The notes: generated by a model not told the origin, from the letters alone. DNA of 64,000 nt from Flaccisagitta enflata (GCA_965153355.1 OZ231127.1:79608001-79672000), one strand, 5' to 3'; shown: positions 35,191 through 46,416, numbered from the stretch's first letter. Numbers and translations are program-made.

Positions 35191-38047
35191 TTGGCCTGTG
35201 TTTTTCGCTCTTGTTTATGCTGTTTTTGGACTAACATTAGCTTTCAATTCGCAATCTAAAGACATAACCATTGGGTCTCACAACCTTCATTCCTTTAAAA
35301 CGTCACTCGCCTTTCACAAAGAATGTCTCAAATCTTATGGAGGCATTTGGATGGCGCAGGAGCTATGGCTCACAGAGAAGCAACTGCCCTCTTTGCATCA
35401 ACTCGAAACGCAATTTGTTGCTCGCTCTGGGATGGAACAGAGTGTGTCATCGGGGGTGCTGCGGGGTCGCCCGTATGGTGGCGTGAGTATAGCATGGTCT
35501 CCTGACCTAAATCACGTGATCTGCCCACTAGCCAACTACAAGCACAAAAGAGTGGTTGCCATCGAGCTTAAATCATCAAACGAAAAAATCATTCTGATTT
35601 TTACCTACATGCCTTTTCTTGATCAAAGAAATCAAGATGTATGCTTGGCAGAGACAGCAGATACTATTGCCATGATTGAAACAATCATTAACGATCACCC
35701 ACAGCACTTGTTCATTATTGGCGGGGATTTGAACTGCGAGCTTACAGGTGAATCTCCTTTTGATGCATTGTGGAAAAATTTTGCAGATAAACATGGATTT
35801 GCATATTGCAGTCATCTTTTTGCTGCCCCCGCTTACACATATCATCACGCTTCTCTCGGTCACAAAAAGTTTAATGATCATTTCTTAGTGAGCAAAATTC
35901 TTATGGACGAGAAAAGGTGCAAAGATTTTGAGATTCTGGACGAGGGACATAATCCATCTGACCATCTTCCTATCACCATGAAATTGTCAATGCAGTTTGA
36001 TCTGAGTCAAAATCAAGAAAGTCACATGAACGACGAGACGTCTGGTAAAGTAAAGTGGGATAAGTTGGACCAACGGACGGTTGATGCTTACACCAACCAT
36101 CTGAAAGATTTGCTTACGGTAGTTGATCCACCCTCGAACCAGGTTTGCAACGGCTGTCATTGTTCAAGTGATGCCTGTCTTTCATTCATTCAGTCTGACT
36201 ACGATCAGCTTATTCATTGCGTGCACTTAGCTGATTCACTTCTTCCTCGCCATAAAAAAGGAGTGCAAAAAGATTGGTGGACAAACGATCTGTCATCATT
36301 GAAAGAACAATGCATGGAAATCCACCGGCTCTGGCAGTTTGAAGGCAAGCCCAGGTGTGGTCCAACAAACACGGAAAGACTAAGAGTTAGGGCGACTTAC
36401 AGGCAGGCCATAAAATCTGCACAATGCGCACCCAAGCAAGCTGCTTGGAATCGTCTACACTCAGCCATGGAACAGAATGAAACCAACGATTTCTGGAATT
36501 CGTGGCGTCATCTTTATTCCACAAACAAATCTCAATTCGCGCCAGTGGTAAATGGATGCTCGTCAAAAGAGCAAATCGCGGAAGAATTCAAAACAAGCTT
36601 TCAGAACAATTCTCAACCAAATTGTCAAAAAAAGGTCGACGACTTAGATCGAAGATTTAAGGAGAGGTTCCACAATGCTCAAAACTCTCATTTACACAAC
36701 TGCGACTGTTCTAACTTTACTATCACTCTCAAAGACGTCTTAGATGCTGTCCTTGAGATGAAGGATAATAAGTGCGCTGATGATGACGGTTTTACAGCAG
36801 AACATTTCAAAAATGCACCTTACATTCTCTTTCAAAGATTCACCAAGCTTTTCAACCAAATGATGAATCACAGTTTCGTCCCAAACCAATTCAAGCTTGG
36901 GTTCATGATTCCCGTTGTCAAAGACAATCAAGGTAATCTCAGCGACACTGGAAACTATCGGGGAATCACAATCTCTCCCGCCATCTCAAAGATTTTTGAA
37001 CGTGTGCTCAGATGCAAATTCTCTGCGTTTCTAGTCACATCTTCTTATCAATTTGGTTTTAAAAAGAAAAGCTCAACGGTTCACGCTCTTCATTGTTTAA
37101 AAGAGACAGTAAATTACTACTGTGACAACAAAAGTCGAGTTTACTGCTCCTTTCTAGATGCTTCCAAAGCATTTGACAGGCTCGTTCATTCAGGCCTGTT
37201 TCTCAAAATGCTTGAAAGGAATATGCCTATATCATTTATCCAAATAATGATGTCTTGGCATGATGGTCTCCAGTGCCGGGTCAAGTGGAATGACACATTT
37301 AGCGACTGGTTTACAATATCAGCGGGTGTGCGCCAAGGAGGTATCTTATCTCTTGATCTCTACTGTCTCTATGTGGATGATCTGATTGAGATTCTCAAAT
37401 CTCTCGGGGTCGGCTGCCATATTGGCAATTTGTTCGCTGCTGCTCTTCTTTATGCCGACGACATGGCAGTTCTCGCGCCATCACTTAAGGGTCTGCAAAT
37501 CATGCTAGATGCCTGCTCAGCTTACTGCCGTGATTGGGACATTAAACTCAATGCCAAAAAAACCAAGAATGTCATGTTTGGCGCGAAAACTCCACCATCC
37601 CATTGCGTCTCATTGGATGGCCAACCGCTTCAATGGGAAAATGAATGCAAATATCTAGGGGTAACGCTGAAAAGTGGTTCATCCTTCCGGTGCTGCATCA
37701 AAGAAACGATTGGCAAATTCTACCGAGCCTTAAACTCTATCATCAGAATTGAAGGTCGATCTGATGACATGGTCATGCTCAGGCTGCTCGAGGCGCACTG
37801 TGTGCCAATCTTGTCATATGCCATCGAGATCATCCATGTTCCTGACTCTAATGAAAGACGTCAACTCCGGGTCGCCTACAATTCGGTGTACCGCAAAATG
37901 TTTGGCTACAGCTACAGGGAAAGCGTCTCTTTGCTTCAACGCAGCTTAAACCGTCCAACATGGGAAGAGCTCATTGAAAAGCGTAAATCTGACTTTCAGA
38001 TCCGTCTTCATCAGTGCCCGCTTGACTCACTGGTTCGCGTATTTTGA
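35036..38047 (+). CDS. LINE ORF2: APE-type endonuclease and reverse transcriptase
   Basis: 1003 codons without a stop. The endonuclease domain has N83, E109, GGDLN at 229-233 and SDH at 308-310. The reverse transcriptase has NYRGITISP, FLDASKAFD near 705, AGVRQGGILS and the catalytic YADD at 806-809, then KYLGVTL. The first 75 residues overlap ORF1 and may not be translated as such. An initiation by reinitiation or frameshift is possible. The motif set suits the jockey/CR1/I group broadly, and a finer clade needs a tree. All catalytic residues are present, so the copy is young, though 5'-truncated. Confidence 0.93.
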   Translation: MSFCSSQREKAQSQPKFGSHSNTRQKPKMRKCGLYTPKSRTGYSAQKSKVSNWPVFFALVYAVFGLTLAFNSQSKDITIGSHNLHSFKTSLAFHKECLKSYGGIWMAQELWLTEKQLPSLHQLETQFVARSGMEQSVSSGVLRGRPYGGVSIAWSPDLNHVICPLANYKHKRVVAIELKSSNEKIILIFTYMPFLDQRNQDVCLAETADTIAMIETIINDHPQHLFIIGGDLNCELTGESPFDALWKNFADKHGFAYCSHLFAAPAYTYHHASLGHKKFNDHFLVSKILMDEKRCKDFEILDEGHNPSDHLPITMKLSMQFDLSQNQESHMNDETSGKVKWDKLDQRTVDAYTNHLKDLLTVVDPPSNQVCNGCHCSSDACLSFIQSDYDQLIHCVHLADSLLPRHKKGVQKDWWTNDLSSLKEQCMEIHRLWQFEGKPRCGPTNTERLRVRATYRQAIKSAQCAPKQAAWNRLHSAMEQNETNDFWNSWRHLYSTNKSQFAPVVNGCSSKEQIAEEFKTSFQNNSQPNCQKKVDDLDRRFKERFHNAQNSHLHNCDCSNFTITLKDVLDAVLEMKDNKCADDDGFTAEHFKNAPYILFQRFTKLFNQMMNHSFVPNQFKLGFMIPVVKDNQGNLSDTGNYRGITISPAISKIFERVLRCKFSAFLVTSSYQFGFKKKSSTVHALHCLKETVNYYCDNKSRVYCSFLDASKAFDRLVHSGLFLKMLERNMPISFIQIMMSWHDGLQCRVKWNDTFSDWFTISAGVRQGGILSLDLYCLYVDDLIEILKSLGVGCHIGNLFAAALLYADDMAVLAPSLKGLQIMLDACSAYCRDWDIKLNAKKTKNVMFGAKTPPSHCVSLDGQPLQWENECKYLGVTLKSGSSFRCCIKETIGKFYRALNSIIRIEGRSDDMVMLRLLEAHCVPILSYAIEIIHVPDSNERRQLRVAYNSVYRKMFGYSYRESVSLLQRSLNRPTWEELIEKRKSDFQIRLHQCPLDSLVRVF

Positions 38048-38494
38048 GTTCTCACTCATATTCTACCTTTAACTTTCCCATTATCCGATTTCTCATTGAT
38101 CCTAATGTAATGATTTACGCCATGTTATTTTAGATTAGTATGTCTGCTACACTTTGTGTGAATAAACAACATATATAGTAAGTTGATGAATCGGATGAAT
38201 GTGGAGCATGAAAGGTTAAAACATGTGCCATTCATACTTTTAAATAAAAGCCTCTACTTTGTAGGAATTCTTTTATAAATAATGAGTTGTTATACCCCTT
38301 ATGATAGATGTATTTGTTCAAAGGTATTATGCATTCTCTCCTCGCGATTAGTAAAGCAAAAATTACGTTATGCAAATAAGTCTTTCTTCCGCGTTCTTTG
38401 GTTTGTTATGCCTCGTATTATTCCACTATAGACGTCAAACAGACATATAGAAAAAAAAAACAGATGAACCGACCGACAAACAGACAGGTTTAAG

Positions 38495-39085
38495 CAAACG
38501 GAGATTCACCTGAAATACGCTTTCTTGTTTATTGTCAGCGCTGACAAATTAACCGACAGAAGGACAGACCAATTGTAGCAAACGGAGTCTTGCCTGAAAT
38601 ACGATTTCTTGTCTTTTGTCATCACTAACAAATAAAGAGATGATACCGACGGACAGACCAATTGTAGCAAACGGAGTCACACCTGAGATACGATTTCTTG
38701 TTTTTTGTCATCGCTAACAAACAAAGAGATGAACCGACAGACGGACAGACCCAATGTAGCAAACGGAGTCTTACCTAAGATACGATTTCTTGTTTTTTGT
38801 CATCACTAACAAATGACGAGATGAACCGACAGACGGTCAGACCAATTGTAGCAAACAGAGTCATACCTGAGATACGATTTCTTGTTTTTTGTCATCGCTA
38901 ACAAACAAAGAGATGATACCGACGGACGGACAGACCCAATGTAGCAAACGGAGTCTTTCCTGAGATACGATTTCTTGTTTTTTGTCATCACTAACAAATG
39001 AAGAGATGAACCGACAGACAGACAGACCCAATGTAGCAAACGGAGTCTTACCTGAGATACGATTTCTTGTTTCTTGTCGGCGCCT
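38495..39085 (-). repeat. 84-93 bp tandem array built from a RasGRF exon end and its splice donor
   Basis: Seven units start at 38495, 38579, 38668, 38760, 38852, 38945 and 39037. Read on the minus strand each holds ACAAGAAATCGTATCTCAG (the last codons of exon 39052-39158) and then a donor-like GT. The rightmost unit is the real exon end. Units alternate between two variants (TCACTAACAAAT and TCGCTAACAAAC), suggesting growth as a dimer. Confidence 0.92.
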
Positions 39086-39158
39086 TTGGTTCCAAAGGAG
39101 CCGAGACGAGGTCTCGAAGGTCGAGAACCGCGGTCATTTAAAACCTGAATCAGTTGCC
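39052..39158 (-). CDS. RasGRF: RasGRF exon linking DH and PH2
   Basis: A 107-base exon, acceptor TTTCTTTCAG, donor GTAAGA. With the G from the previous exon it reads G-QLIQVLNDRGSRPSRPRLGS and ends KKQEIVSQ in phase 0. It matches the first PH2 strand region (LIQV...RLGS) of RasGRF. Its 3' end is the template of the tandem array that fills the intron start. Confidence 0.9.
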
Positions 39159-39449
39159 CTGAAAGAAAAAAGAATTATAAGATAGTTTTTTAACTAAATA
39201 ATCAAGAGATCTGCATGGATATATGGGTAAACTGTCTTGGGTTGACCGACTTGAGTCCCGTTTCAAGTTCGACAGCATATCTAAGTCCATCAGCTATGAT
39301 ACTTATCATAAAGTCTTTCTCCTATTTTACAGGCATAAGCCTTATGGGCAATAAAACTGCTAAAAATGTATCTCTATGACCATTGTCGCATGTTGACATA
39401 TACGCCAAAACAAACAATTCTATTCTTACCCGTGTTTGGGGGAACATAC

Positions 39450-39568
39450 CTTGGCGTACGAACATTTGATTGACGTCAAGAAGAATGTCACAGCCTTCCT
39501 CGATCATTGACTCGATCGCCAGATTCTTGCGAATGTTTTCAGTCTCACTCACTTCATCATGCATCACC
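39450..39568 (-). CDS. RasGRF: RasGRF DH C-terminal helix exon
   Basis: A 119-base exon, acceptor ATTTTTGTCAG, donor GTATGT. It encodes [20 protein letters not shown] and continues to FVRQ. This end of the DH domain is the most conserved RasGRF signature in the window and identifies the gene. The preceding exon supplies AG for the junction Arg. Confidence 0.95.
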
Positions 39569-39592
39569 CTGACAAAAATTAATGAGCAAATC

Positions 39593-40310
39593 AACAAGTG
39601 ACGCGGGGTCACAATATCGTTGCGGACGGGTGGGCAGGGGCGGCCAACCCCCATCCACACCCAACGCTCCACCCCCCCTCCCCTTCTAACACAGACACAT
39701 ACGCAACAGGTCGCCCAAGGGCAATATGTGGTCAGCGATACCCGTTTCCCTGCTTTGCATGGTTGTAAATTGGAATGAGAGGAAGCAGGGCAGCAGCCCC
39801 GAAAGGGACGAAGTCCTGTAGAACACAGATGGACTTTCATTTATGCGTCCGTTCATCCGTCTGTCCGTTTGTCCGTCCATCCGTTCGTCCCTCCAGGCCC
39901 TCTCCTGCCTGAAATCTACCCTCTCAGGCCTGTAATCTGAGAGGGCAGATTCAAAGCCTGAGAGGACAGGTTTTAGGCCTGGAAGGGCAGATTTCAGGCC
40001 TAAGAGGGCAGATTCAAGGCCTGAGAGGGCAGAATTCAGGCCTGAGAGGGCAGATTTCAGGCCTGAGAGGGCAGATTTCAGGCCTGAGGGGTCCTGGGGG
40101 GACAAACGAACGAACGAACGGACGCACAAACAAAAGTCCCCCTGTGTTCTAGAGGACTTCGTCCCCTTCAGGGCCGCTGCCCAAAAAGCTTCTAAAACGC
40201 TCGTTTTCCCACTTTTCGACTCGATCACCTCTACGGACGGACGAACTGACGGACGGACCGACAGACGGACGGACGGACAAAGCCTCTCATAGAGTGGCGT
40301 GTCCGCAACT
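39593..40310 (-). mobile_element. HINE-like element split by a second HINE
   Basis: Left part 39593-39704 (AACAAGTGACGCGGGGTCAC to CACATACGC), right part 40183-40310 (AAAAAGCTTCTAAAACGCTC to GTGTCCGCAACT). The intact relative at 24370-24652 reads straight through this junction. Confidence 0.88.
39705..40182 (-). mobile_element. GGGCAGC-family HINE inserted in another HINE
   Basis: AACAGGTCGCCCAAGGGC at one end and GGGCCGCTGCCC before AAAAA at the other. Subterminal inverted arms contain GACGAAGTCCT and TGTGTTCTAGAGGACTTCG. The core is an AGGCCTGAGAGGGCAGATTT minisatellite (about 39900-40090). Confidence 0.88.
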
Positions 40311-40902
40311 AAAAAGAGTCAAACAGTCACGGATCGACCGAGAGAGAGACAAACGCGCTTGTCCGTCAGAGTCTAAGAGAGCAAAACAGATACAGTGAGA
40401 CAGAGACAGATGGAGAGAGTGAAAGACAAAGAGAAGACAGACAGAAAAAGAAACGGAGAAACGACAAGCACACTGACAGACTAATCAGTATGAAAACTCA
40501 TTGATAAATGGTGGGACAGACATAATCGTGGGGACGATCATCCAATTACAGAGTGAAAAACGCGGCGGCCGGAGAGGGAAAATATGTTGGGTCAACTGGA
40601 AAGTTCCAGAAATAGTAGAGTAGAGGTAGTATGAGTTGGACAACATTACTTTACAACAAAAAATCTAATAAAGACAAGAGCCTTGGGAGCTCTAACTGGT
40701 GTTTCATCCGGACCCCTCACAGTTATCCTTAGAATTATCAAAATTCACCTCAAACCTTACCACAAAGCGGCTCAATAGATCAATATCAACAGCAAGAAAA
40801 ATCTATAATTGTCGTTTTTTTGTGTGAAATGTGTAAGTGACAAGAAAAGAGTACCAGACAAGTGTGCTGAACGTCCCAAGTCCCTCACACCCATCTTATG
40901 TA

Positions 40903-41891
40903 CAGTATGATTTTTTTCAAATGAAACAAAAGATGACAAAATAAATCCTAAACCAATCAACATAATCAAATTCTGAAAAAAAACACCTGAAAGAGCAGGT
41001 TTTGGCATTTATTCTTGCCAAATTTCAGCATTCAGTCTCAAGTAGTTTAGCTTCAATTTATATTTGAAGTGAAGACATCAATTTCTTTCTGCTCCTATGG
41101 AACAGAAAAAATACGAACACTTTGTTTTGCTAATTTTGGTTTAACTATGGACCTGAACCATAGAAAATCCATGACCCTTTGAAAGCTCTACGAAAAATCT
41201 TCCAAATGCGACGTTGCTGGAAATTGTAGCTTTATTTGTTTAGAAATGGCAAAGGTTTGAAGAAAAAAATCACTGATTGAAAAAAATGCTCATTTCGATT
41301 TTTTTCCGATGAGCAATTTTAGTCTTTCCATTTTTGTCTAAGGTGCAGCTCAGGATTGTCTTAGCTACTTGTTATCCATGAGCAAATTAAAGAGCTTCAA
41401 ATTTTCTTTTAAATGGCACCAAGAGCAAATTTCTGACTCAATGCGTTTGATTTTTATGTCAGAATAAAGATAACCCATGAAAATGATGTAGTGAATTTCC
41501 AAATTCTTAACTGCCTGTCTTCATCCTTATGCCATTTCTAAACGCATAGAGCTAGGACATCCAGCAAGGTCTCATTTGAAAGATCTTTTGCAGAGCTTCA
41601 AAATGGTCATGAATTTTGCTATATTTTTCTCATTGCTTGGATGATAAACACTGACGAACAAGTAGTTTTCTTTTTTTTTTTTACCATGGTTAAAAAAATG
41701 TTATTTTGGATGATTCATAGTTTGACTTCAAAAAGCGATTGAGGCTAAACTACTTGAGACCGAATGCTGAAATTTGGCATGAATAAATGCCAAAACCTAC
41801 TCTTTCAGGCGTTTTTTTCAGAATTTGATTATGTTGATTCGTCTAGGATTTATGTCGTCATCTTTTGTTTCATTTGAAAAAAATCATACTG
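40903..41891. mobile_element. Tc1/mariner-like element, 989 bp
   Basis: TA-flanked, ends CAGTATGATTTTTTTCAAAT in inverted orientation. Arms stay similar for about 130 bases. No transposase frame. The same terminal sequence CAGTATGAT occurs on the element at 63170-63729. Confidence 0.8.
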
Positions 41892-42118
41892 TAGCTTGCC
41901 TGTAGAGCTCCTCTTGCTCACAGGGAAAGCTCTTCTGAAGAGCAATCCTGTACTCCTCTCTAAGCTGCTCTGTAGCTTTATTATGGCATATTCCAGGCTA
42001 TCCAGTTCCACATGATTGTTAGGTATTAGTGCAAACCATTCCTGCAGCTGACCTTGAGAGCTCCTCAAGCTCGCCTAGAGAGCTCCTCTAACTGACTTGG
42101 AGAGCTCCTATAGCTCAC
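41892..42118 (-). repeat. Decayed duplicate of a RasGRF DH exon end plus 22-bp donor repeats
   Basis: Minus strand 42045-41955 repeats the end of exon 42119-42269: NNHVELDSLEYAIIKLQ against [17 protein letters not shown]. Between it and the exon, GAGAGCTCCT recurs at 42056, 42078, 42100 and 42122, an exact 22-base period. Each unit copies the exon-end/splice-donor junction, and the rightmost is the real one. Confidence 0.85.
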
Positions 42119-42269
42119 CTGGAGAGCTCCTCTAGCTTTCTTTTGGCAAATTCCAGGTTTTCCCGTTCCACATGATTGTGAGGTGTGTGTGCCAACAATT
42201 CGTGAAGCGTCACAATGTACCGAGGAATTTGATGCATGGGGTGAGTCAGGAATGTCTCCAGAGTGTGAC
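42119..42269 (-). CDS. RasGRF: RasGRF DH-domain exon (helices 5-6 region)
   Basis: A 151-base exon, acceptor CCCCCTAG, donor GTGAGC. It encodes [20 protein letters not shown] then [14 protein letters not shown] and KLEELS. The QIPRY motif is the conserved DH segment near the GTPase contact. It starts with two bases completing a Gly codon and ends in AG. Confidence 0.95.
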
Positions 42270-42276
42270 CTAGGGG

Positions 42277-42311
<35 letters not shown>

Positions 42312-42731
42312 GGATATCTGAGGAAGGACATCGGATGTTTGATGTCTGGCGCTAAGAGATGTCTAAATGAATTAGACTAAATTACACAACCAACCATTAC
42401 GTTAACCAATTACCATCATCATCGTTGTCGCTTTACCATCTTCATCTCTTTCACCGTCATTAACCATTTGGTTAATAACCAAATTCAACTGCCGCTGTTT
42501 CGTCTCTTCTGTCATGTTGGTCAGATGCTCAATGGACCATAACAATTCGCCTTTTCGTCACTTGCCAAAACCCAAAAACCCTGGAAATTTCTGCCTTACT
42601 GCCCATGTCTTTCCACAAAAGACAGACTTCCATTTCTTGGGTAAGCAATGATTACTAACCGTACAGCCGAGTATCTTACTGTCTATCCTTGCTCATTAGC
42701 CATTTTCATTTGCCCATTTCGGATTTTTTTT

Positions 42732-42979
42732 AGTGGCGTGCTACACGACTCTACAACCCGCTATGTCGGTCCGTCGCGTCGGTTGGTTGGTCGGTTGGTC
42801 GGTCTGTCGGTTAGTCGGTCGGTCGGTCGGTCGGTCGGTCGGTCGGTCCCCTCTTTACTTTTTCGGCGTTTTCGAGCTTTTTGAGCATACGGCTCCTGCC
42901 CAGATGCCCTAGTGACCTTCTCCAGCACTGCTCCTGCCCACCCGCACGCGACTAGGGTAGCCGTGTACCCGGCCTTGTT
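42732..42979 (+). mobile_element. HINE-like element, TCGCG subfamily
   Basis: AGTGGCGTGCTACACGACTC after a T-run, GGTC units, CCCGCACGCGACTAGGG and the end ACCCGGCCTTGTT. Not in the sequence just left: 42370-42731 holds nothing I can support. Confidence 0.82.
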
Positions 42980-43153
42980 CCTCACTGCCCATCTCTTTGA
43001 GAAAAAGTAATCTAACTGCTGGGTACCCAACTACCCATACTTGTACTTGCTCATGAGGAATTTTGCATAATGCAACCCCTCTCCTTCTGCCCAAAAGGGG
43101 TAGCTAAGAGGGCCTTTTTAAAAACCTCGCATTTTTTTTCACTTTTTACGTAC

Positions 43154-43229
43154 CTTCACATGAGGGCTTCTCTTCGCATCGTTTCAGCAACTGGTAAAAC
43201 TCTGGATTCTGCTTACACTCTGCAAGGAC
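43154..43229 (-). CDS. RasGRF: RasGRF DH-domain exon
   Basis: A 76-base exon, acceptor CATTTTCAG, donor GTACGT. It encodes VLAECKQNPEFYQLLKRCEE and then KPSCE plus one base. It matches the RasGRF stretch between the DH core helices. Confidence 0.95.
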
Positions 43230-43283
43230 CTGAAAATGGGGCATAAATATTTTTTTTTTTTTTTTCACGCAAAAGAGATTGAA

Positions 43284-43284
43284 T

Positions 43285-43338
<54 letters not shown>
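43284..43338 (+). repeat. (GA)n microsatellite
   Basis: About 27 GA units in the intron. Confidence 0.97.
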
Positions 43339-43340
<2 letters not shown>

Positions 43341-43421
43341 GAAAGAAAATTGACAGATAAGCAGATAAGTGATTAGAATGAAAAAGAAAAAAGAAAATAA
43401 ATGAGCAAGTGATGAGTATAC

Positions 43422-43520
43422 CTGGAGGCTGTAGTGTTGATTTCGAACGTATTCTTGGTAAATACTCAGCATAGGTAATAACATATCAAACAGATCACTG
43501 AGATGCAGTGTTGGCCATGC
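43422..43520 (-). CDS. RasGRF: RasGRF DH-domain exon
   Basis: A 99-base, phase 0-0 exon, acceptor TTTCCTTCAG, donor GTATAC. It encodes AWPTLHLSDLFDMLLPMLSI then YQEYVRNQHYSLQ, highly similar to the RasGRF DH core (WPT, LFD-x-LLPML-x-IYQE). Confidence 0.96.
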
Positions 43521-43627
43521 CTGAAGGAAACAGAAAACGACGACGAAAACAAAACATCCAATAATTCTGACAAGGCCTATCTTTACTTTTCTATCCATCT
43601 CCTCTCCTCATTGTGAGTGCGATTTTT

Positions 43628-43876
43628 AGTCGCGTGCTACGCGACTCTATAAGCCACTTTTTCGGTCGGTCCGTCGGTCGGTCCGTCGGTCGGTTGGTCA
43701 CAAAATTGTTTTAAAGGCTTTTTAAAGCGCTTTTTATGTCTGAATGGTAGAAAAGAAACTTTGAGAAATAAAAAGCCATTTTAAGTGTCTTTTTGAGAAA
43801 AAAATTGTTTGTCTGTCTGTCTGCCTGACTTTTTTGAAAGTGCCGACGCACGCGACCTAGGTCTTAGGACCTTGTT
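43628..43876 (+). mobile_element. HINE-like element, long TCGCG variant
   Basis: AGTCGCGTGCTACGCGACTC after TTTTT. It ends GCACGCGACCTAGG...GACCTTGTT. The near twin of 25238-25509. Confidence 0.88.
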
Positions 43877-43900
43877 TATTTGTCTGTCAAAACCTTCTCT

Positions 43901-44323
<423 letters not shown>

Positions 44324-44332
44324 ATGTATTAC

Positions 44333-44390
44333 CTCCAGCTTGGTCGTCAGCCCTTGGAGGAAGATTTGATGCAGGAAGTAAACCGTTTCT
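44333..44390 (-). CDS. RasGRF: RasGRF DH-domain exon 2
   Basis: A 58-base exon, acceptor TCCGTTTTAAG, donor GTAATA. With AT from the previous exon it reads I-ETVYFLHQIFLQGLTTKLE, matching the RasGRF FLHQIF-x-QGL helix. The intron begins GTAATACATGAGAG and runs directly into the (GA)n strand of the neighbouring array. Confidence 0.93.
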
Positions 44391-45263
44391 CTTAAAACGG
44401 AACGCAAAAAAAGAAAAAAAAAAGAATTGAATAGAAGACAAGTTAAAAACGACAAAGTTCAAAATATAGTGTTTATGGGCTTTCGCATTTGTTTGTAGAT
44501 ATGATTTTGATCATGGTCGTATACATCACCCTTCCCAATCCAATCAAAGGAATAGGCGTAAGAACTATCGCTAAAATCAAGAATCGATACTAATTGAGTT
44601 ATAAATCAAGCTTCTTTCAAAAAAGCTTTCAGGCCAACCTTCAGTTTTCTACATAGAAATAGAAAATGGCATCGTTCGGACTAGAACATAGTGTCAATCG
44701 AACTAGATGATGACCATTGCAGAAAACATCTGATCCCTGAAACAGTGCTTTACAGTATCTAAACTGTGTCATCACAATTTTTCGCAGAAATAGAAATTTT
44801 TAATTTCTGAGGAAACCAAAAGTGCTAGTTATCTTTTTGTGTTTTGTGCTTATACACCTTTATGATGTCTTCGACACAAAATATAAGTAATTGTTTACGG
44901 TCAATTAGGTAGCTCTTAATGTTTTAACACAGGTTTGTTTTGATTAAGAATGTGAGTTTTTCTGAAATGATCATTGGTTATTACAGATGTGACATTGCTC
45001 GCACCAGAAAATAACGTTAGGTTGGACAATGGTACAAGAGAATGACGATGAATTAAGACCATGTTAATTGGCCGCTCTGAAACCATTTTTGAAAAAAATA
45101 GCCTAAGAATGTTAATGCTGATGCTTCACTTGGGAACGGAATGGTCTGCATCCACTGAGTAGCATCACTAGAGTCTCTAGCAAAGATGATGAAAAAAAAA
45201 GAATGGTCACGAACTACACTCATTTTACACCACATCTGACGGGAAATTAATTGTTTTATTTAG
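44391..45263. other. Intron sequence without recognised features
   Basis: AT-rich, no repeat arrays, no supported exon on either strand. Confidence 0.6.
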
Positions 45264-46222
45264 TACACACTGTATGGCCTAATGTTAGTTACTCGGAAAA
45301 AATGCCTCGGCATAGCGGCCTATACTGGGGGGTAGTATGGACCCTCCCCATCACATCCATACCAGGAGCCAAATGTTCTACTGGGAAATTAGGCCAAAAT
45401 GGCCTAATATTGCCATTTCTCAGGTCATTTCCGTTCTTTCATGGGATTTTTGGCTTTTTTTTTCTCATATGACTGGCTTTTTTTTCTAAGAATTATGCCA
45501 ACGGGTATCTCTTTACCCTATGGATACATGCCAGACCAAAGCAAGAAAAAAATCTGGTCAAATTGACCTAATATGGTCTGATCTAAGGCATTTCTCGAGC
45601 CAAAAATCCATTTTATCGACTGTTAAACATCAAGAATAATTTTTTGAGCTTCTCCTCTCTGTTACTGTTATCTTGCAATTTATCTACACTGAATGAAAAT
45701 AATCTTGGCCTGGGAAACCAAAATCTCAGGTCAAGATGAAGTTATTAGGCCAAATACTGTAATTTTACACCCCTTAAATCTCTATCAGGAAGAATGAAAT
45801 TTTGACAACTGATATTTGATCATATTTCCTCGAGAATTATTAGCCTTCTGTATGAATTCTTAATGTCAATTTTACATTCTTGCTACGCTCCCCCACCCCG
45901 GACACTCCCAGAATCCTAAACTGAAAACTAGGACAACCTTGATGGTGGCGTGCAACAAGAAATCAACTTTTATCCATAACCAAAATATTTTCAATGTAAT
46001 ACATTTCATTGATTTTCAATTCGGTCTGACATTGAAGCTAGAAGGCAAATTAACGAAAAATCATTACGTAAATCATAACAATTGGTCTTTGTCCGGCGTG
46101 AATTTAGATGGTGTTTTTGTCAATTTCCAATTTATTTCAGCCTTTGAGCGGTGAATTCTTGAGTGATTTTAAGGAGAGTGTCCATGTACACTTTGGAAGT
46201 TGTGACATGTGGGAGTTGATAT

Positions 46223-46384
46223 CAGTCATTATTGTTGTTGTGGTTGTTGTTGTTGAGGTTGTTGGTGTCGCTGTTGTTGTTGTTGTTGTTGTTGTTGTTG
46301 TCCTTGTTGTTGTCCTTGTTGTTATTATTGTTGTTGTTGTCATAGTTGTTGTCATTGTTGCTGTTGTCAGTTGCTGTTGTCGTC

Positions 46385-46416
<32 letters not shown>

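Larger units (their letters stand above)
34700..38175 (+). mobile_element. 5'-truncated LINE (non-LTR retrotransposon)
   Basis: It carries the C-terminal part of ORF1 and a complete-looking ORF2, followed by a short 3' region with AATAAA near 38160. No LTRs and no clear poly(A) tail. It is antisense to RasGRF, within the intron between exons 39052-39158 and 32153-32221. The left boundary is approximate. Confidence 0.8.

Noticed and set aside
38495-39085. Regular ~92-base repeats considered as a CRISPR array
   Set aside because: Units are continuous, without unique spacers. The sequence is eukaryotic, and the unit is an exon/donor copy.
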